NCBI GenBank assembly: GCA_020725265.1
Contig: DYFK01000002.1
Coordinates: 62,001 to 126,000 of the forward strand
DNA from: Hydrogenophilus sp.
GTDB lineage: Bacteria; Pseudomonadota; Gammaproteobacteria; Burkholderiales; Thiobacillaceae
Length of the DNA: 64,000 nucleotides
Direction: 5' to 3'
A program made the translations under genes and the position numbers. Shown here piece by piece: positions 26,255 through 35,153 of the stretch. Below the pieces are notes generated by a model. It was not told the DNA's origin. It saw nothing but the letters and a program-made list of their open reading frames with translations, and did not search any database. Within the stretch, counting starts at the first letter, position 1. The number at the start of each line of letters is the position of its first letter.

Positions 26255-26551
26255 TCAATGCGCCTCGATGCCGCCCTGGACGGCGGCCTGCGCCTCGGCG
26301 TCGAACTCGGCGCGCACCGATTCGAGCGCGTCCTTGAGGGTCTCCTCGGACAAACCGTTCAGGCTCTCGGCCAGCATTTCGGCGGCGTCGATGGTGTCCT
26401 GATCGTCCGGCAGGGTGCTGGAGTCGAGATTGGCGACCAGCACGGCGGCGGAGCCCGCCACTTCCAACAACTTCTGGCGCTCCAGCATGAGCAGTTCGAG
26501 TTCCTCTCGCAGCAGGCGGATTTCCTGGTCATTCAAGGCATGGACGGTCAT
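26255..26551 (-). CDS. Small coiled-coil protein of unknown function (98 aa)
   Basis: An acidic, all-helical protein. Residues about 7-32 (DQEIRLLREELELLMLERQK) have a heptad pattern and would form a coiled coil, followed by AGSAAVLVANLDS and an Asp/Glu-rich C-terminal half. No known domain is recognised. CAGGAGA sits 9 bases before the ATG at 26551. It diverges from the HD-GYP-like gene, with only about 20 bases between their outermost possible starts. Confidence 0.6.
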   Translation of the reverse strand: MTVHALNDQEIRLLREELELLMLERQKLLEVAGSAAVLVANLDSSTLPDDQDTIDAAEMLAESLNGLSEETLKDALESVRAEFDAEAQAAVQGGIEAH

Positions 26552-26571
26552 GGTCGGCTTCTCCTGAAGGG

Positions 26572-27702
26572 GTGCGTGGGATAATACCGCGCCCCGCCAT
26601 TCTCCACGAAACCGCCGCCGTGCTGCGTCCCGTCCAACTCGATGAATCGCTGATCGGCCAGCCGCTCCCCTGGGACCTGTACACCGAGTCGGGCGTGCTG
26701 GTCGCCGGCGCCGGCCTGACCATCGGCGACCGCGCGCATTTCGAGAAGCTCAACGCCCGGCCACTGTTCCTGCAAAGCCAGCAGGAACCCCATTCCTCGC
26801 ACCCTCTGGAGCGTCTGAACGCGCTCGCCGAAGTCTGCGAGGCGATCCTGCCGGACCCGGAGCCGGGGGTGTTGCGCGAGGCCCTGCCACGCGTGATCGA
26901 CGATCTGCTGGCGGTGTTCGATACCGACCCGGATGCCTGTCTGGGCTATCCGCGGCTGGCGCGGCTGGCGCGGCCGAGCATCCAGCATGGCCTGCGGGTG
27001 CTGTTCGTCGCCACGTTGCTGGCGCGCGAGCTGGAGTTCGACGATACCGGCCTGCGCGCGCTGGCCGGCGCGGCGCTGACCATGAACCTGTCGGCGCTGG
27101 ACGTGCATGACCGCCTGCTCGATCCGGACAATCCGGTGCCTCACGGCCCGCGCGACCTGCCGCGCGCGCATCCGGCCGACTCGGTGGCCCTGCTGCGGCT
27201 GCACGACATCGACGATCCGCTCTGGCTGGAAACGGTAGCCTGCCACCACGAGAACCTCGATGGCAGCGGCTTTCCGGAAGGACGCTCCGGTGCCGGCATC
27301 GGCGTCGCCGCGCGCATCCTGCGGGTGGCGGACCACTACTGCGCGCGCACCGGCCCGCATCGCTACCGGCCACCGAAATCGCCAGCCTTGGCCTATCGCG
27401 AACTGTTCGGCAGGGAACGCCACCATCTCGACAGCCAGCTCGCCATCCTGCTGCTGCGCCGCATCGGCGCGTATCCGCCCGGCACGCTGGTGCGCCTGGC
27501 CAATCAGGAATACGCCTGCATCGCCCGGCGCGGACGCGGCGGCCGGGCACGCCTGGCGGTCAGTTTCATGGACGGCCGCAAAACGCTGATGGAGCCGCCA
27601 CGAGAACGCAATCTGGAACTGCGCGCCAACCAGCCACGCGCCTTCCTGGAACCCGACCCGGCCTGGCCGAGGATCGACTGGCAAACCCTCTGGGGCTACT
27701 GA
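26572..27702 (+). CDS. HD-GYP domain protein with degenerate HD site
   Basis: Up to 376 residues. An N-terminal domain (DESLIGQPLPWDLYTESGVLVAGAG) precedes a HD-GYP fold. The C-terminal motif is well kept as ACHHENLDGSGFPEG (about 222-236), with RILRVADHYCA after it. The catalytic HDIGK motif, however, is replaced by LTMNLSALDVHD (about 167-178), so metal binding and c-di-GMP hydrolysis are doubtful. It may act as a c-di-GMP-binding or structural relative. The start codon is uncertain: GTG 26572 or GTG 26620, the latter giving MLRPVQLDESL as in related proteins. The stop overlaps the ATG of the thioredoxin gene. Confidence 0.8.
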   Translation: MRGIIPRPAILHETAAVLRPVQLDESLIGQPLPWDLYTESGVLVAGAGLTIGDRAHFEKLNARPLFLQSQQEPHSSHPLERLNALAEVCEAILPDPEPGVLREALPRVIDDLLAVFDTDPDACLGYPRLARLARPSIQHGLRVLFVATLLARELEFDDTGLRALAGAALTMNLSALDVHDRLLDPDNPVPHGPRDLPRAHPADSVALLRLHDIDDPLWLETVACHHENLDGSGFPEGRSGAGIGVAARILRVADHYCARTGPHRYRPPKSPALAYRELFGRERHHLDSQLAILLLRRIGAYPPGTLVRLANQEYACIARRGRGGRARLAVSFMDGRKTLMEPPRERNLELRANQPRAFLEPDPAWPRIDWQTLWGY

Positions 27703-28541
27703 TGACACTGTCTCCATTCGTTTTCGACGCCAGCCGCGAAAATTTCGACGCGCTGATTCTGGGCAATTCGATGAAGGGCCTGGTGCTGGTCCATTTCTGG
27801 TCGCCCAAGGCCGGACCGTGCATGGTCCTGATGCCGCGCCTGGTCAAGCTGGCCGCCGATTACGCCGGCCGCTTCCTGCTGGTCATGGTCAACACCGACG
27901 AGCTCGGCCAGCGCGCGCGCGACCTCGGCGTCACCAGCGTGCCCACGGTCAAGTTCTTCCTGCGCGGCGAGGTCGTCCATACCATCCACGGCGCCGAATC
28001 CGACGCGGTGTTCCACGCCGCGCTCGGCGAGTTCCTGGCCGGCGACGAGGATCGCGCGCGCATGGCCGCGCTGCATCTGCACGAACGTGGCCGGACCGAG
28101 GAAGCCATCGGCGTACTCGCGCGCCTGGCGGTGGAAAACCCGGAGGATCTGGCCGTGGCCGCCGATCTGGCCAAGCTGCTGACCCTGGCCGGCCGCGCCG
28201 ACGAGGCGCTGACCCTGCTCGAAGCCCTGCCGCCCCCGGCCCGGCGCGCGCCCCGGCTGGCGCCACTGCTCGCCCATCTGCAATTGATCGAGGCCGCCGG
28301 CGCCGACACGGACGCCAGCACGCCGGATTCTCCCGAGGCACGCCTGGCCGAGGCGGCGCGCGCGCTGTTGACGGACGACATCGAGCACGCGCTCGACGGT
28401 CTGCTTGAATTGGCCGCCGAACATCAGGACTTCCGCGAGGACATCGGCCGTCGGGCGCTGCTCGCGGTATTCGCCATGCTCGGCCCGGAGCACGAACTGA
28501 CCCGGCGCTACCGGACACGTCTGGCCGGCCTGACGGCATGA
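27702..28541 (+). CDS. Thioredoxin/TPR protein (CnoX/YbbN-like)
   Basis: 279 residues. The N-terminal thioredoxin fold (1-115) has LVHFWSPKAGPCMVLMP in the active-site position, so only the second Cys of CxxC survives (SPKAGPC), as in the CnoX chaperedoxins that do not reduce disulfides. The cis-Pro loop SVPTVKFF is present. Helical TPR-like repeats fill about 125-275 (ALHLHERGRTEEAIGVLARL and others). The closest described role is a holdase that hands unfolded clients to GroEL under oxidative chlorine stress; this is inferred. It is coupled to both neighbours by stop/start overlaps. Confidence 0.85.
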   Translation: MTLSPFVFDASRENFDALILGNSMKGLVLVHFWSPKAGPCMVLMPRLVKLAADYAGRFLLVMVNTDELGQRARDLGVTSVPTVKFFLRGEVVHTIHGAESDAVFHAALGEFLAGDEDRARMAALHLHERGRTEEAIGVLARLAVENPEDLAVAADLAKLLTLAGRADEALTLLEALPPPARRAPRLAPLLAHLQLIEAAGADTDASTPDSPEARLAEAARALLTDDIEHALDGLLELAAEHQDFREDIGRRALLAVFAMLGPEHELTRRYRTRLAGLTA

Positions 28542-29326
28542 GCGCGCCAGTGGCCGGCGCCGCCGAGATCTGGCGCGACGATCTCGCCGGGCTCCCGGCA
28601 TTCGCTCATCTGGCCCCCTGGCTGGACGCGTTGCGCGGCACGGACTGGCCGGATCCGGCCCGGCTCGACCGGCTCGCCAAAGTCGCCGGTGTGGTCAACG
28701 CCGCCGGTTTTCCGATCCGTTTCGAAGCGCAAACCGGCGCGCTCGGCCAGCGCGATTACGAGGCGCGCATCCTGGCCAGCGGCCGGGTGCCGAGCCGGTC
28801 GCGCAACTGGCACGATTTCCTGAACGCGTTGTGCTGGCTGGCTTTCCCGCGCGCCAAGGCGGCGCTCAACCGGTACCAGTGCGCGGCCCTGGCCGACGGC
28901 GCGCGCGGACCGGCGTCCGACGCCGCCACGTTGTTCGACGAAAGCGGGTTGATCCTGGTCGGTCTGGATGCCGGGCTGGTGGCGGCGCTGGCCGACCACG
29001 ACTGGCGCGCGGCCCTGGTCGAGCGCCGCGCCGCCTGGCGGCATGCGCGCGCCTACGCGATCGGCCACGCCGTGCTGGAAAAACTGTTGCGGCCCTGGCC
29101 GGGCATCACCGCCAAATGCCTGGCGCTCGACCTGCCCGGTGAGGTGACGCTGGCGACGGTGGACGAGGCGGTGGCGGAAATCTGGTCGGCGGGCGGCATC
29201 GGCCGGCCCGCCGAGCTGTTTCCGCTACCGGTGCTGGGCATTCCGGGTTGGTGGCCGGCCAATGCCGATCCGGCCTTCTACGACGATGTCTCGGTGTTCC
29301 GGCCAGCGCGCGGCCGGCCGTCGTAA
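28538..29326 (+). CDS. DUF3025 domain protein
   Basis: 262 residues. It contains the diagnostic RSRNWHDFLNALCWLAFPRAKAALN segment (about residues 88-112) and the GHAVLEKLLRPWPGITAKCL block of DUF3025, a soluble family widespread in beta- and gammaproteobacteria without a known function. The ATG overlaps the stop of the thioredoxin/TPR gene (ATGA), so it is the last member of that three-gene run. Trp and His residues in the first motif are conserved in the family and could form an active site, but this is not demonstrated. Confidence 0.85.
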   Translation: MSAPVAGAAEIWRDDLAGLPAFAHLAPWLDALRGTDWPDPARLDRLAKVAGVVNAAGFPIRFEAQTGALGQRDYEARILASGRVPSRSRNWHDFLNALCWLAFPRAKAALNRYQCAALADGARGPASDAATLFDESGLILVGLDAGLVAALADHDWRAALVERRAAWRHARAYAIGHAVLEKLLRPWPGITAKCLALDLPGEVTLATVDEAVAEIWSAGGIGRPAELFPLPVLGIPGWWPANADPAFYDDVSVFRPARGRPS

Positions 29327-29328
29327 GT

Positions 29329-29886
29329 TCAGCCGTGCACGGTGACCGGCGGCATGTTGCAGGCCTCGCCAGGCTCCACCGGCACCTCGCGGATCTCGAA
29401 GGCGAGCTCGGCCAGATCGATCAGGATGTAGGTCGGACGGGCACCGACGCCGCCGACGGTGCCCGGATTGAGCAGATGGGTGACACCACCCTTGACGTTG
29501 TCGACCGCGCGCACGCTGGCCTTGTGGTCGTGGCCGCAGCAGACCACGTCAAAGTCGCCGGTGAGCGCCAGCGCGGCGGCGTAATGCGGATAGTGGACCA
29601 GGAACAGCGCGCGCCCGGCCAGATGCACGACGGCATCCTGGCCGTGATAGCGGATCACGCTGTCCGGCTCCAGGGCGAGCCGGCTCATGGCGTAGAGATC
29701 GCCGGTGTTGTTGCCGTGGATGACGTGTACCGGCAGTTCGAACTTGCGCAACACGCGCAACGTGGTCGGGGCGACCACATCGCCGCAGTGCAGTACCGCC
29801 TCGGCACCGCGCGCCTTGGCGTCGGCGACCGCGTGTTCGAGCAGACGGCGGTTGTCGTGGCTGTCCGAGAGCAGGCAGACCTTCAT
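29329..29886 (-). CDS. YfcE/MJ0936-type metallophosphoesterase
   Basis: 185 residues. Metal-binding motifs are in order: LLSDSHDN (5-12), LHCGDVV (32-38), GNNTGD (58-63), HYPHY and CGHDHKA (about 112-118). This is the two-metal phosphodiesterase fold of the YfcE family. The substrate is unknown. It is 13 bases downstream of ppa on the same strand, so the two may be cotranscribed, and it converges with the DUF3025 gene. Confidence 0.88.
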   Translation of the reverse strand: MKVCLLSDSHDNRRLLEHAVADAKARGAEAVLHCGDVVAPTTLRVLRKFELPVHVIHGNNTGDLYAMSRLALEPDSVIRYHGQDAVVHLAGRALFLVHYPHYAAALALTGDFDVVCCGHDHKASVRAVDNVKGGVTHLLNPGTVGGVGARPTYILIDLAELAFEIREVPVEPGEACNMPPVTVHG

Positions 29887-29899
29887 CGACGCGCGCCGG

Positions 29900-30448
29900 T
29901 CAGAACATCGGCTTTTCCGGCGCGGCCCGATAGCGGGCGATGCCGTCGAGAATCTCGGCGCGGGCCGCGTCGACGTCGACCCAGCCCTCGACCTTGACCC
30001 ATTTGCCCGGCTCCAGATCCTTGTAATGCTCGAAGAAGTGGGCGATCTGGTTGAGCAGCAGCGGCGGCAGATCCTCCGGCCGCTGGACGTGGCAGTACAG
30101 GCTGCACAGCTTGTCCACCGGCACCGCGATGACCTTGGCGTCGACCCCCGCCTCGTCGGTCATGCGCAGCATGCCCACCGGCCGGCAGCGCACGACCACG
30201 CCAGTGATCAGCGGGATCGGCGTCACCACCAGCACGTCGACCGGATCGCCATCCTCGGACAGGGTGTGCGGCACGTAACCGTAGTTGCACGGGTAATGCA
30301 TGGCCGTGGACATGAAGCGATCGACGAACATGGCGCCGGTGTCCTTGTCCAGCTCGTACTTGATCGGTTCGCCGTGGGCGGGAATCTCGATGATGACGTT
30401 GATGTCGTTCGGCACGTCGCGGCCGGTGGGTACGCGGTCGAGAATCAT
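29900..30448 (-). CDS. ppa: Inorganic pyrophosphatase
   Basis: 182 residues, family I soluble PPase. Metal and phosphate ligands are visible in [27 protein letters not shown] and the signature [10 protein letters not shown] (about 65-74). It hydrolyses PPi to drive biosynthetic reactions. The start at 30448 (MILDRVPTG) is chosen over an upstream ATG because it follows GGATCC-type spacing and matches the family. Confidence 0.93.
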   Translation of the reverse strand: MILDRVPTGRDVPNDINVIIEIPAHGEPIKYELDKDTGAMFVDRFMSTAMHYPCNYGYVPHTLSEDGDPVDVLVVTPIPLITGVVVRCRPVGMLRMTDEAGVDAKVIAVPVDKLCSLYCHVQRPEDLPPLLLNQIAHFFEHYKDLEPGKWVKVEGWVDVDAARAEILDGIARYRAAPEKPMF

Positions 30449-30495
30449 GGTCGGATCCTTTTCGGAGGAGATGGGGTAACGCCGCCGGAAATGCA

Positions 30496-30520
30496 AACCG
30501 CCCGGACTGGCCGGGCGGTT
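30496..30520 (-). terminator. Terminator of rpsT
   Basis: A perfect 10-bp stem AACCGCCCGG/CCGGGCGGTT with a five-base loop, located 25 bases past the rpsT stop. On the minus strand it ends in GGTTTGC, so the T-run is short. Confidence 0.7.
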
Positions 30521-30545
30521 GTCATGCGGTGTCGGGAGCCGGGTT

Positions 30546-30809
30546 TCAGGCCATCGCCTTGATGGCGCCGGACAGGCGGCTCTTGTGGCGGGCAGCCTTG
30601 TTCTTGTGGACGATGCCCTTGTCGGCGAGGCTGTCCATGACGCTCATGTTTTCATTCATCATGGCCTGCGCGGCGGTCTTGTCGCCGGCCTCGATCGCCT
30701 TGCGAACCTTCTTGACCGCGGTCCGGTAAGCCGAACGCTGGGCCATGTTGTGCAACCGTTGCGCGGCGGCCTGACGGGCGCGCTTTTTTGCCTGGGCACT
30801 GTTAGCCAT
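30546..30809 (-). CDS. rpsT: 30S ribosomal protein S20
   Basis: 87 residues, basic, with the S20 opening [21 protein letters not shown] and the internal [18 protein letters not shown] and [16 protein letters not shown]. It binds 16S rRNA near the central pseudoknot. AAGGAG lies upstream of the ATG. It is a single-gene unit with its own terminator, as rpsT usually is. Confidence 0.96.
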   Translation of the reverse strand: MANSAQAKKRARQAAAQRLHNMAQRSAYRTAVKKVRKAIEAGDKTAAQAMMNENMSVMDSLADKGIVHKNKAARHKSRLSGAIKAMA

Positions 30810-30911
30810 GCCGGAACTCCTTGAATCTGGAAACTTCGAGAAAGTCGGGCATCATACCGACCGATCCCGGGCATGGCAAGCCCACCCGAAGCGGGATACG
30901 CTCGAACAGGT

Positions 30912-33149
30912 TCAAATCACGCAATCCACGTAATAACGCGTCTTGCCGTTGCCACGATCCTTGACCAGACCGTGCACATCGGTCTCGAAGCCAGGGAATT
31001 TCTCGTTGAATTCTCGCGTGAACTTGAGGTAGCGCACGATGGTGGCGTTGAAGCGCTCGCCCGGGATCAGCAGCGGAATGCCGGGCGGATACGGCGTCAG
31101 CAGGATGGCGGTGATACGTCCTTCCAGGGCGTCGATCTCCACGCGTTCGATGTCCCGGTGCGCCATGCGCGCGAAGGCGTCGGCCGGGCGCATGGCCGGC
31201 ACCATGTCGGACAGGTACATCTCGGTGGTCAGGCGGGCGACGTCGTTTTCGCGGTAGACGTGGTGGATCTCGCAGCACAGGTCGCGCAGGCCGACCCGTT
31301 CGTAGCGGGGATGCGCGGCGACGAAGTCGGGCATGATGCGCCACAGCGGCTGGTTGCGGTCGTAGTCGTCCTTGAACTGCTGCAACTCGGTGACCATGGT
31401 GTTCCAGCGGCCCTTGGTGATGCCGATGGTGAACATGATGAAGAACGAGTAGAGGCCGGTCTTCTCGACGATGACGCCGTGCTCGGCGAGATACTTGGTG
31501 AGGATGGCGGCGGGGATGCCCCATTCGGCGAAATCGCCGTCGACGTCCAGGCCGGGGGTGATGACCGTGGCCTTGATCGGGTCGAGCAGGTTGAAGCCGC
31601 TGGCCAGATCGCCGAAGCCGTGCCAGCGCTCGCCGGCGCGCAGCATCCAGTCCTCGCGGCTGCCCATGCCTTCCTCGGCCAGTTCCTCGGGGCCCCAGAC
31701 CTTGAACCACCAGTCGGTACCCCACTCGGCTTCCACCTTGCGCATGGCGCGGCGGAAATCGAGCGCCTCGGCGATCGATTCCTCCACCAGCGCGGTGCCG
31801 CCGGGTTCCTCCATCATCGCGGCGGCGACGTCGCAACTGGCGATGATGGCGTATTGCGGGCTGGTCGAGGTGTGCATCAGGAAAGCCTCGTTGAACACAT
31901 CGCGATCCAGCTTCCGGTTCTCCGATTCCTGCACCAGGATTTGCGAGGCCTGGCTCAGACCGGCCAGCAACTTGTGCGTCGACTGCGTGGAAAACACCAT
32001 CGAGTCCTTGCAGCGCGGCCGGTTGGCGCCGATCGCGTGCATGCCGCGATAGAAGTCGTGGAAGGTGGCGTGCGGCAGCCAGGCCTCGTCGAAATGCAGG
32101 GTGTCGATCTTGCCGTCCAGTTCGGCCTTGATCTCCTCGACGTTGTAGAGGATGCCGTCGTAGGTGCTCTGGGTGATGGTCAGCACCCGCGGCTTGGCGT
32201 CCTTGTCCGGCGCGAACGGGTGCGCGGCGATCTTGCGGCGGATGTTTTCCCAGGCGAACTCGGCGCGCGGAATCGGCCCGATGATGCCGTAGTGGTTGCG
32301 CGTCGGCATCAGGAACACCGGAATCGCGCCGGTCATGATGATGGCGTGCAATATGGACTTATGACAGTTGCGGTCGACCACGACGATGTCGTTGGGCGCC
32401 ACCGTCGAGTGCCAGACGATCTTGTTCGAGGTCGAGGTGCCGTTGGTGACGAAGAACAGATGGTCGGCATTGAAGATGCGCGCGGCATTGCGCTCGGAGG
32501 CCGCGACGGGGCCGGTGTGGTCGAGCAGCTGGCCGAGTTCCTCGACGGCGTTGCAGACGTCGGCGCGCAGCATGTTCTCGCCGAAGAACTGGTGGAACAT
32601 CTGGCCGACCGGTGATTTCAGGAAGGCGACGCCACCGGAGTGGCCGGGGCAATGCCAGGAGTAGGAGCCGTCGGCGGCGTAGTGGGTCAACGCGCGGAAG
32701 AACGGCGGCGGCAGCGAATCCAGGTAGGCGCGGGTCTCGCGCACGATCAGCCGGGCGACGAACTCCGGCGTGTCCTCGAACATGTGGATGAAGCCGTGCA
32801 GCTCGCGCAGCACGTCATTGGGAATGTGCCGGCTGGTGCGCGTCTCGCCGTAGAGGAAGATCGGGATGTCGGTGTTGCGGTGGCGGATTTCCTGCACGAA
32901 GGCGCGCAGCTCGGCGATGGTCTCCTCGGTCTCGCCGGAGGAGAAATCGTCATCGTCGACCGACAGGATGAAGCCGGAGGCGCGGCTCTGCTGTTGCGCG
33001 AACGAGGACAGGTCGCCGTAGCTGGTGACGCCGAGGATCTCCATGCCCTCGTCCTCCAGCGCCTTGGCCAGCGCGCGGATTCCCAGTCCCGAAGCGTTCT
33101 CGGAACGGAAGTCTTCGTCGATGATGACGACGGGAAAGCGGAAGCGCAT
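30912..33149 (-). CDS. Orn/Lys/Arg decarboxylase (PLP-dependent)
   Basis: 745 residues, the size of inducible AdiA/LdcI-type decarboxylases. There is an N-terminal wing/receiver-like domain (about 1-130, VVIIDEDFRSENASG...SVDDDDFSSG), then the fold-type I PLP domain with SYSWHCPGHSGGVAFLKS, DEAWLPHATFHDF and the Schiff-base lysine in STQSTHKLLAGLSQ, and a C-terminal domain. It removes CO2 from a basic amino acid to give a polyamine precursor and consume protons; arginine, lysine or ornithine cannot be separated by eye. The ATG at 33149 is preceded by CAGGAGA. The gene is monocistronic between rpsT and dcd. Confidence 0.9.
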   Translation of the reverse strand: MRFRFPVVIIDEDFRSENASGLGIRALAKALEDEGMEILGVTSYGDLSSFAQQQSRASGFILSVDDDDFSSGETEETIAELRAFVQEIRHRNTDIPIFLYGETRTSRHIPNDVLRELHGFIHMFEDTPEFVARLIVRETRAYLDSLPPPFFRALTHYAADGSYSWHCPGHSGGVAFLKSPVGQMFHQFFGENMLRADVCNAVEELGQLLDHTGPVAASERNAARIFNADHLFFVTNGTSTSNKIVWHSTVAPNDIVVVDRNCHKSILHAIIMTGAIPVFLMPTRNHYGIIGPIPRAEFAWENIRRKIAAHPFAPDKDAKPRVLTITQSTYDGILYNVEEIKAELDGKIDTLHFDEAWLPHATFHDFYRGMHAIGANRPRCKDSMVFSTQSTHKLLAGLSQASQILVQESENRKLDRDVFNEAFLMHTSTSPQYAIIASCDVAAAMMEEPGGTALVEESIAEALDFRRAMRKVEAEWGTDWWFKVWGPEELAEEGMGSREDWMLRAGERWHGFGDLASGFNLLDPIKATVITPGLDVDGDFAEWGIPAAILTKYLAEHGVIVEKTGLYSFFIMFTIGITKGRWNTMVTELQQFKDDYDRNQPLWRIMPDFVAAHPRYERVGLRDLCCEIHHVYRENDVARLTTEMYLSDMVPAMRPADAFARMAHRDIERVEIDALEGRITAILLTPYPPGIPLLIPGERFNATIVRYLKFTREFNEKFPGFETDVHGLVKDRGNGKTRYYVDCVI

Positions 33150-33211
33150 GGCCTCTCCTGATGGGCACGGGAAAACGCGCGGATTATAGGGAGACCGTCG
33201 ACGCCCGCGTG

Positions 33212-33778
33212 TTAAATCTTCGGCAGCGTGACGCCGGTCTGGCCCTGGTACTTGCCGCCGCGGTCGCGGTAGGAGGTTTCGCAGACTTCGTCGGACTCGA
33301 AAAACAGCATCTGCGCGACGCCTTCGTTGGCGTAGATACGCGCCGGCAAGGGCGTGGTGTTGGAGAATTCCAGGGTGACATGGCCTTCCCACTCCGGCTC
33401 CAGCGGCGTCACGTTGACGATGATGCCGCAGCGCGCATAGGTGGACTTGCCCAGACAGACGACCAGGACGTTGCGCGGAATCCGGAAATACTCGACCGTG
33501 CGCGCCAGCGCGAACGAATTGGGCGGAATGATGCAGGACTCGCCCTTGACCTCGACGAAGCTGTTCGGATCGAAATGCTTGGGATCGACGATGGTGGTGT
33601 TGATGTCGGTGAACAGCTTGAATTCATCGGCGCAGCGCACGTCGTAGCCGTAGCTGGAGGTGCCGTAGGAGACGATTTTCTGGCCGGCGACGGATTTCAC
33701 CTGACCGGGTTCGAACGGCTCGATCATGCCGTGTTCCGCCGCCATGCGGCGGATCCACTTGTCGGATTTGATGCTCAT
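33212..33778 (-). CDS. dcd: dCTP deaminase
   Basis: 188 residues. Family motifs: [68 protein letters not shown] (in pieces, about 110-140) with the catalytic Glu in PLEPEWEGH, and [10 protein letters not shown]. It converts dCTP to dUTP for dTMP synthesis. It lies downstream of apbC on the same strand, separated by a strong terminator. Confidence 0.95.
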   Translation of the reverse strand: MSIKSDKWIRRMAAEHGMIEPFEPGQVKSVAGQKIVSYGTSSYGYDVRCADEFKLFTDINTTIVDPKHFDPNSFVEVKGESCIIPPNSFALARTVEYFRIPRNVLVVCLGKSTYARCGIIVNVTPLEPEWEGHVTLEFSNTTPLPARIYANEGVAQMLFFESDEVCETSYRDRGGKYQGQTGVTLPKI

Positions 33779-33788
33779 AGGTCAGCCT

Positions 33789-33871
33789 GTAGCGGGTAGC
33801 AAGTAGCGAGTGGGAAAACAAAACCGCGCCCTTGGGCGCGGCCTCTATGCTACTAGCTAGCAGCTACCAGC
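33789..33871. repeat. GTAGC-rich short repeats flanking the apbC terminator
   Basis: On the left, GTAGCGGGTAGCAAGTAGCG has three GTAGC words spaced 7-8 bases apart. On the right of the terminator, GCTACTAGCTAGCAGCTACC carries the inverse word GCTAC. The two clusters are thus roughly inverted about the terminator. Confidence 0.5.
33812..33841 (-). terminator. Intrinsic terminator of apbC
   Basis: Read on the minus strand: CCGCGCC(C)AA(G)GGCGCGG followed by TTTTGTTTTCCC. A seven-to-eight bp GC stem with a tight loop and a T-rich tail, 30 bases past the apbC stop. Confidence 0.85.
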
Positions 33872-34956
33872 TAGCTATTTTGAATGACGATGGTCGGAAA
33901 CTTGGAGGAATGATCGACCGCCAGGTCACCAACCTTGACCGCCACGCGGCGGGCGATGGCGCGATAGATCTCGGCGACGCGGGAGTCCGGCTCGGCCACC
34001 ACGGTCGGTTTGCCAGCATCGGTTTCCTCGCGGATGCGGATGTCGAGCGGCAGCGCGCCGAGGAACTCGGTGCCATAGTCCTTGCACATGCGCTCGCCCC
34101 CCCCCTCGCCAAAGATGCGTTCCTCATGGCCGCACTTGGAACAGATATGCAGCGACATGTTCTCGACCACGCCGAGGATGGGCACGCCCACCTTCTCGAA
34201 CATCTTCAGACCCTTGCGGGCGTCGATCAGGGCGATGTCCTGCGGCGTGGTGACGATCACCGCGCCGGTCACCGGCACGCGCTGCGCCAGGGTCAGCTGG
34301 ATGTCGCCGGTGCCTGGCGGCAGGTCGATGACCAGGTAGTCGAGATCCTTCCACTTGGTGTTGTTGAGCAATTGCTCCAGGGCCTGGGTGACCATGGGTC
34401 CACGCCAGACCATGGGCGTTTCCACGTCGATCAGGAAACCGATCGACATGGCTTGCAGGCCGTGGCCGGTCATCGGCTCCAGGTTCTGGCCATCCGGCGA
34501 CTCCGGGCGACCGGTGATGCCGAGCATGGTCGGCTGCGACGGGCCATAGATGTCGGCGTCGAGCATGCCGACGCTGGCGCCCTCGGCGGCCAGCGCCAGG
34601 GCCAGGTTGACGGCGGTGGTGGACTTGCCGACGCCGCCCTTGCCGGAAGCCACGGCGATGATGTTCTTGACGCCGGGAATCAGCTTGACGCCCTTCTGCA
34701 CGCTGTGGGCGACGATCTTCCAGGTGACGTTGGCCTCGACGCTGGCGGCGCCGGCGGCCTTCAGACAATCCTCGACCATGGTCTTGATCGAGCCCATGAC
34801 CATCCTGGCCGGATACGGTAGCACCACGTCGAGCGTGACCTTGTCGCCCTCGACCTTGAGGTTGCGCGCGGATTTGCCGGAGATGAAATCTTTCTGGGTG
34901 TTCGGATCGATGAGGGATTTCAGCGCGTCTTGCGCCTGTTGTTCGGAAATCGGCAT
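33871..34956 (-). CDS. apbC: Iron-sulfur cluster carrier protein ApbC (Mrp)
   Basis: 361 residues. An N-terminal MIP18/DUF59 domain (about 1-85) precedes a MinD/ParA-like P-loop ATPase with IIAVASGKGGVGKSTTAVNLALALA (98-122), DADIYGPSQPTMLG and YLVIDLPPGTGD. The C-terminal Cys pair CSKCG (about 274-278), which holds the bridging cluster, is present. It carries [4Fe-4S] clusters to apoproteins in the cytoplasm. The coding strand has a run of nine G (34097-34105) in the GEGGGERM segment, just past the Cys pair. Confidence 0.95.
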   Translation of the reverse strand: MPISEQQAQDALKSLIDPNTQKDFISGKSARNLKVEGDKVTLDVVLPYPARMVMGSIKTMVEDCLKAAGAASVEANVTWKIVAHSVQKGVKLIPGVKNIIAVASGKGGVGKSTTAVNLALALAAEGASVGMLDADIYGPSQPTMLGITGRPESPDGQNLEPMTGHGLQAMSIGFLIDVETPMVWRGPMVTQALEQLLNNTKWKDLDYLVIDLPPGTGDIQLTLAQRVPVTGAVIVTTPQDIALIDARKGLKMFEKVGVPILGVVENMSLHICSKCGHEERIFGEGGGERMCKDYGTEFLGALPLDIRIREETDAGKPTVVAEPDSRVAEIYRAIARRVAVKVGDLAVDHSSKFPTIVIQNS

Positions 34957-35153
34957 GGTCTGGCCTCGGCGTGGATGGAAGGAAGATGAAAGGAAAACAT
35001 CGCGGCGGAGATCGACTCGGGGCGGCGTCCGCTCAAGATGAAGACCGCGCGGCGGATTTTCAAGATGAGGAACGACACGTGGCGCCGCGAAATAACTTGA
35101 TCATTTTACTCGACTATTATCCGGGTCGGCAATCAGGGCTAGAAAAAAGCCCG

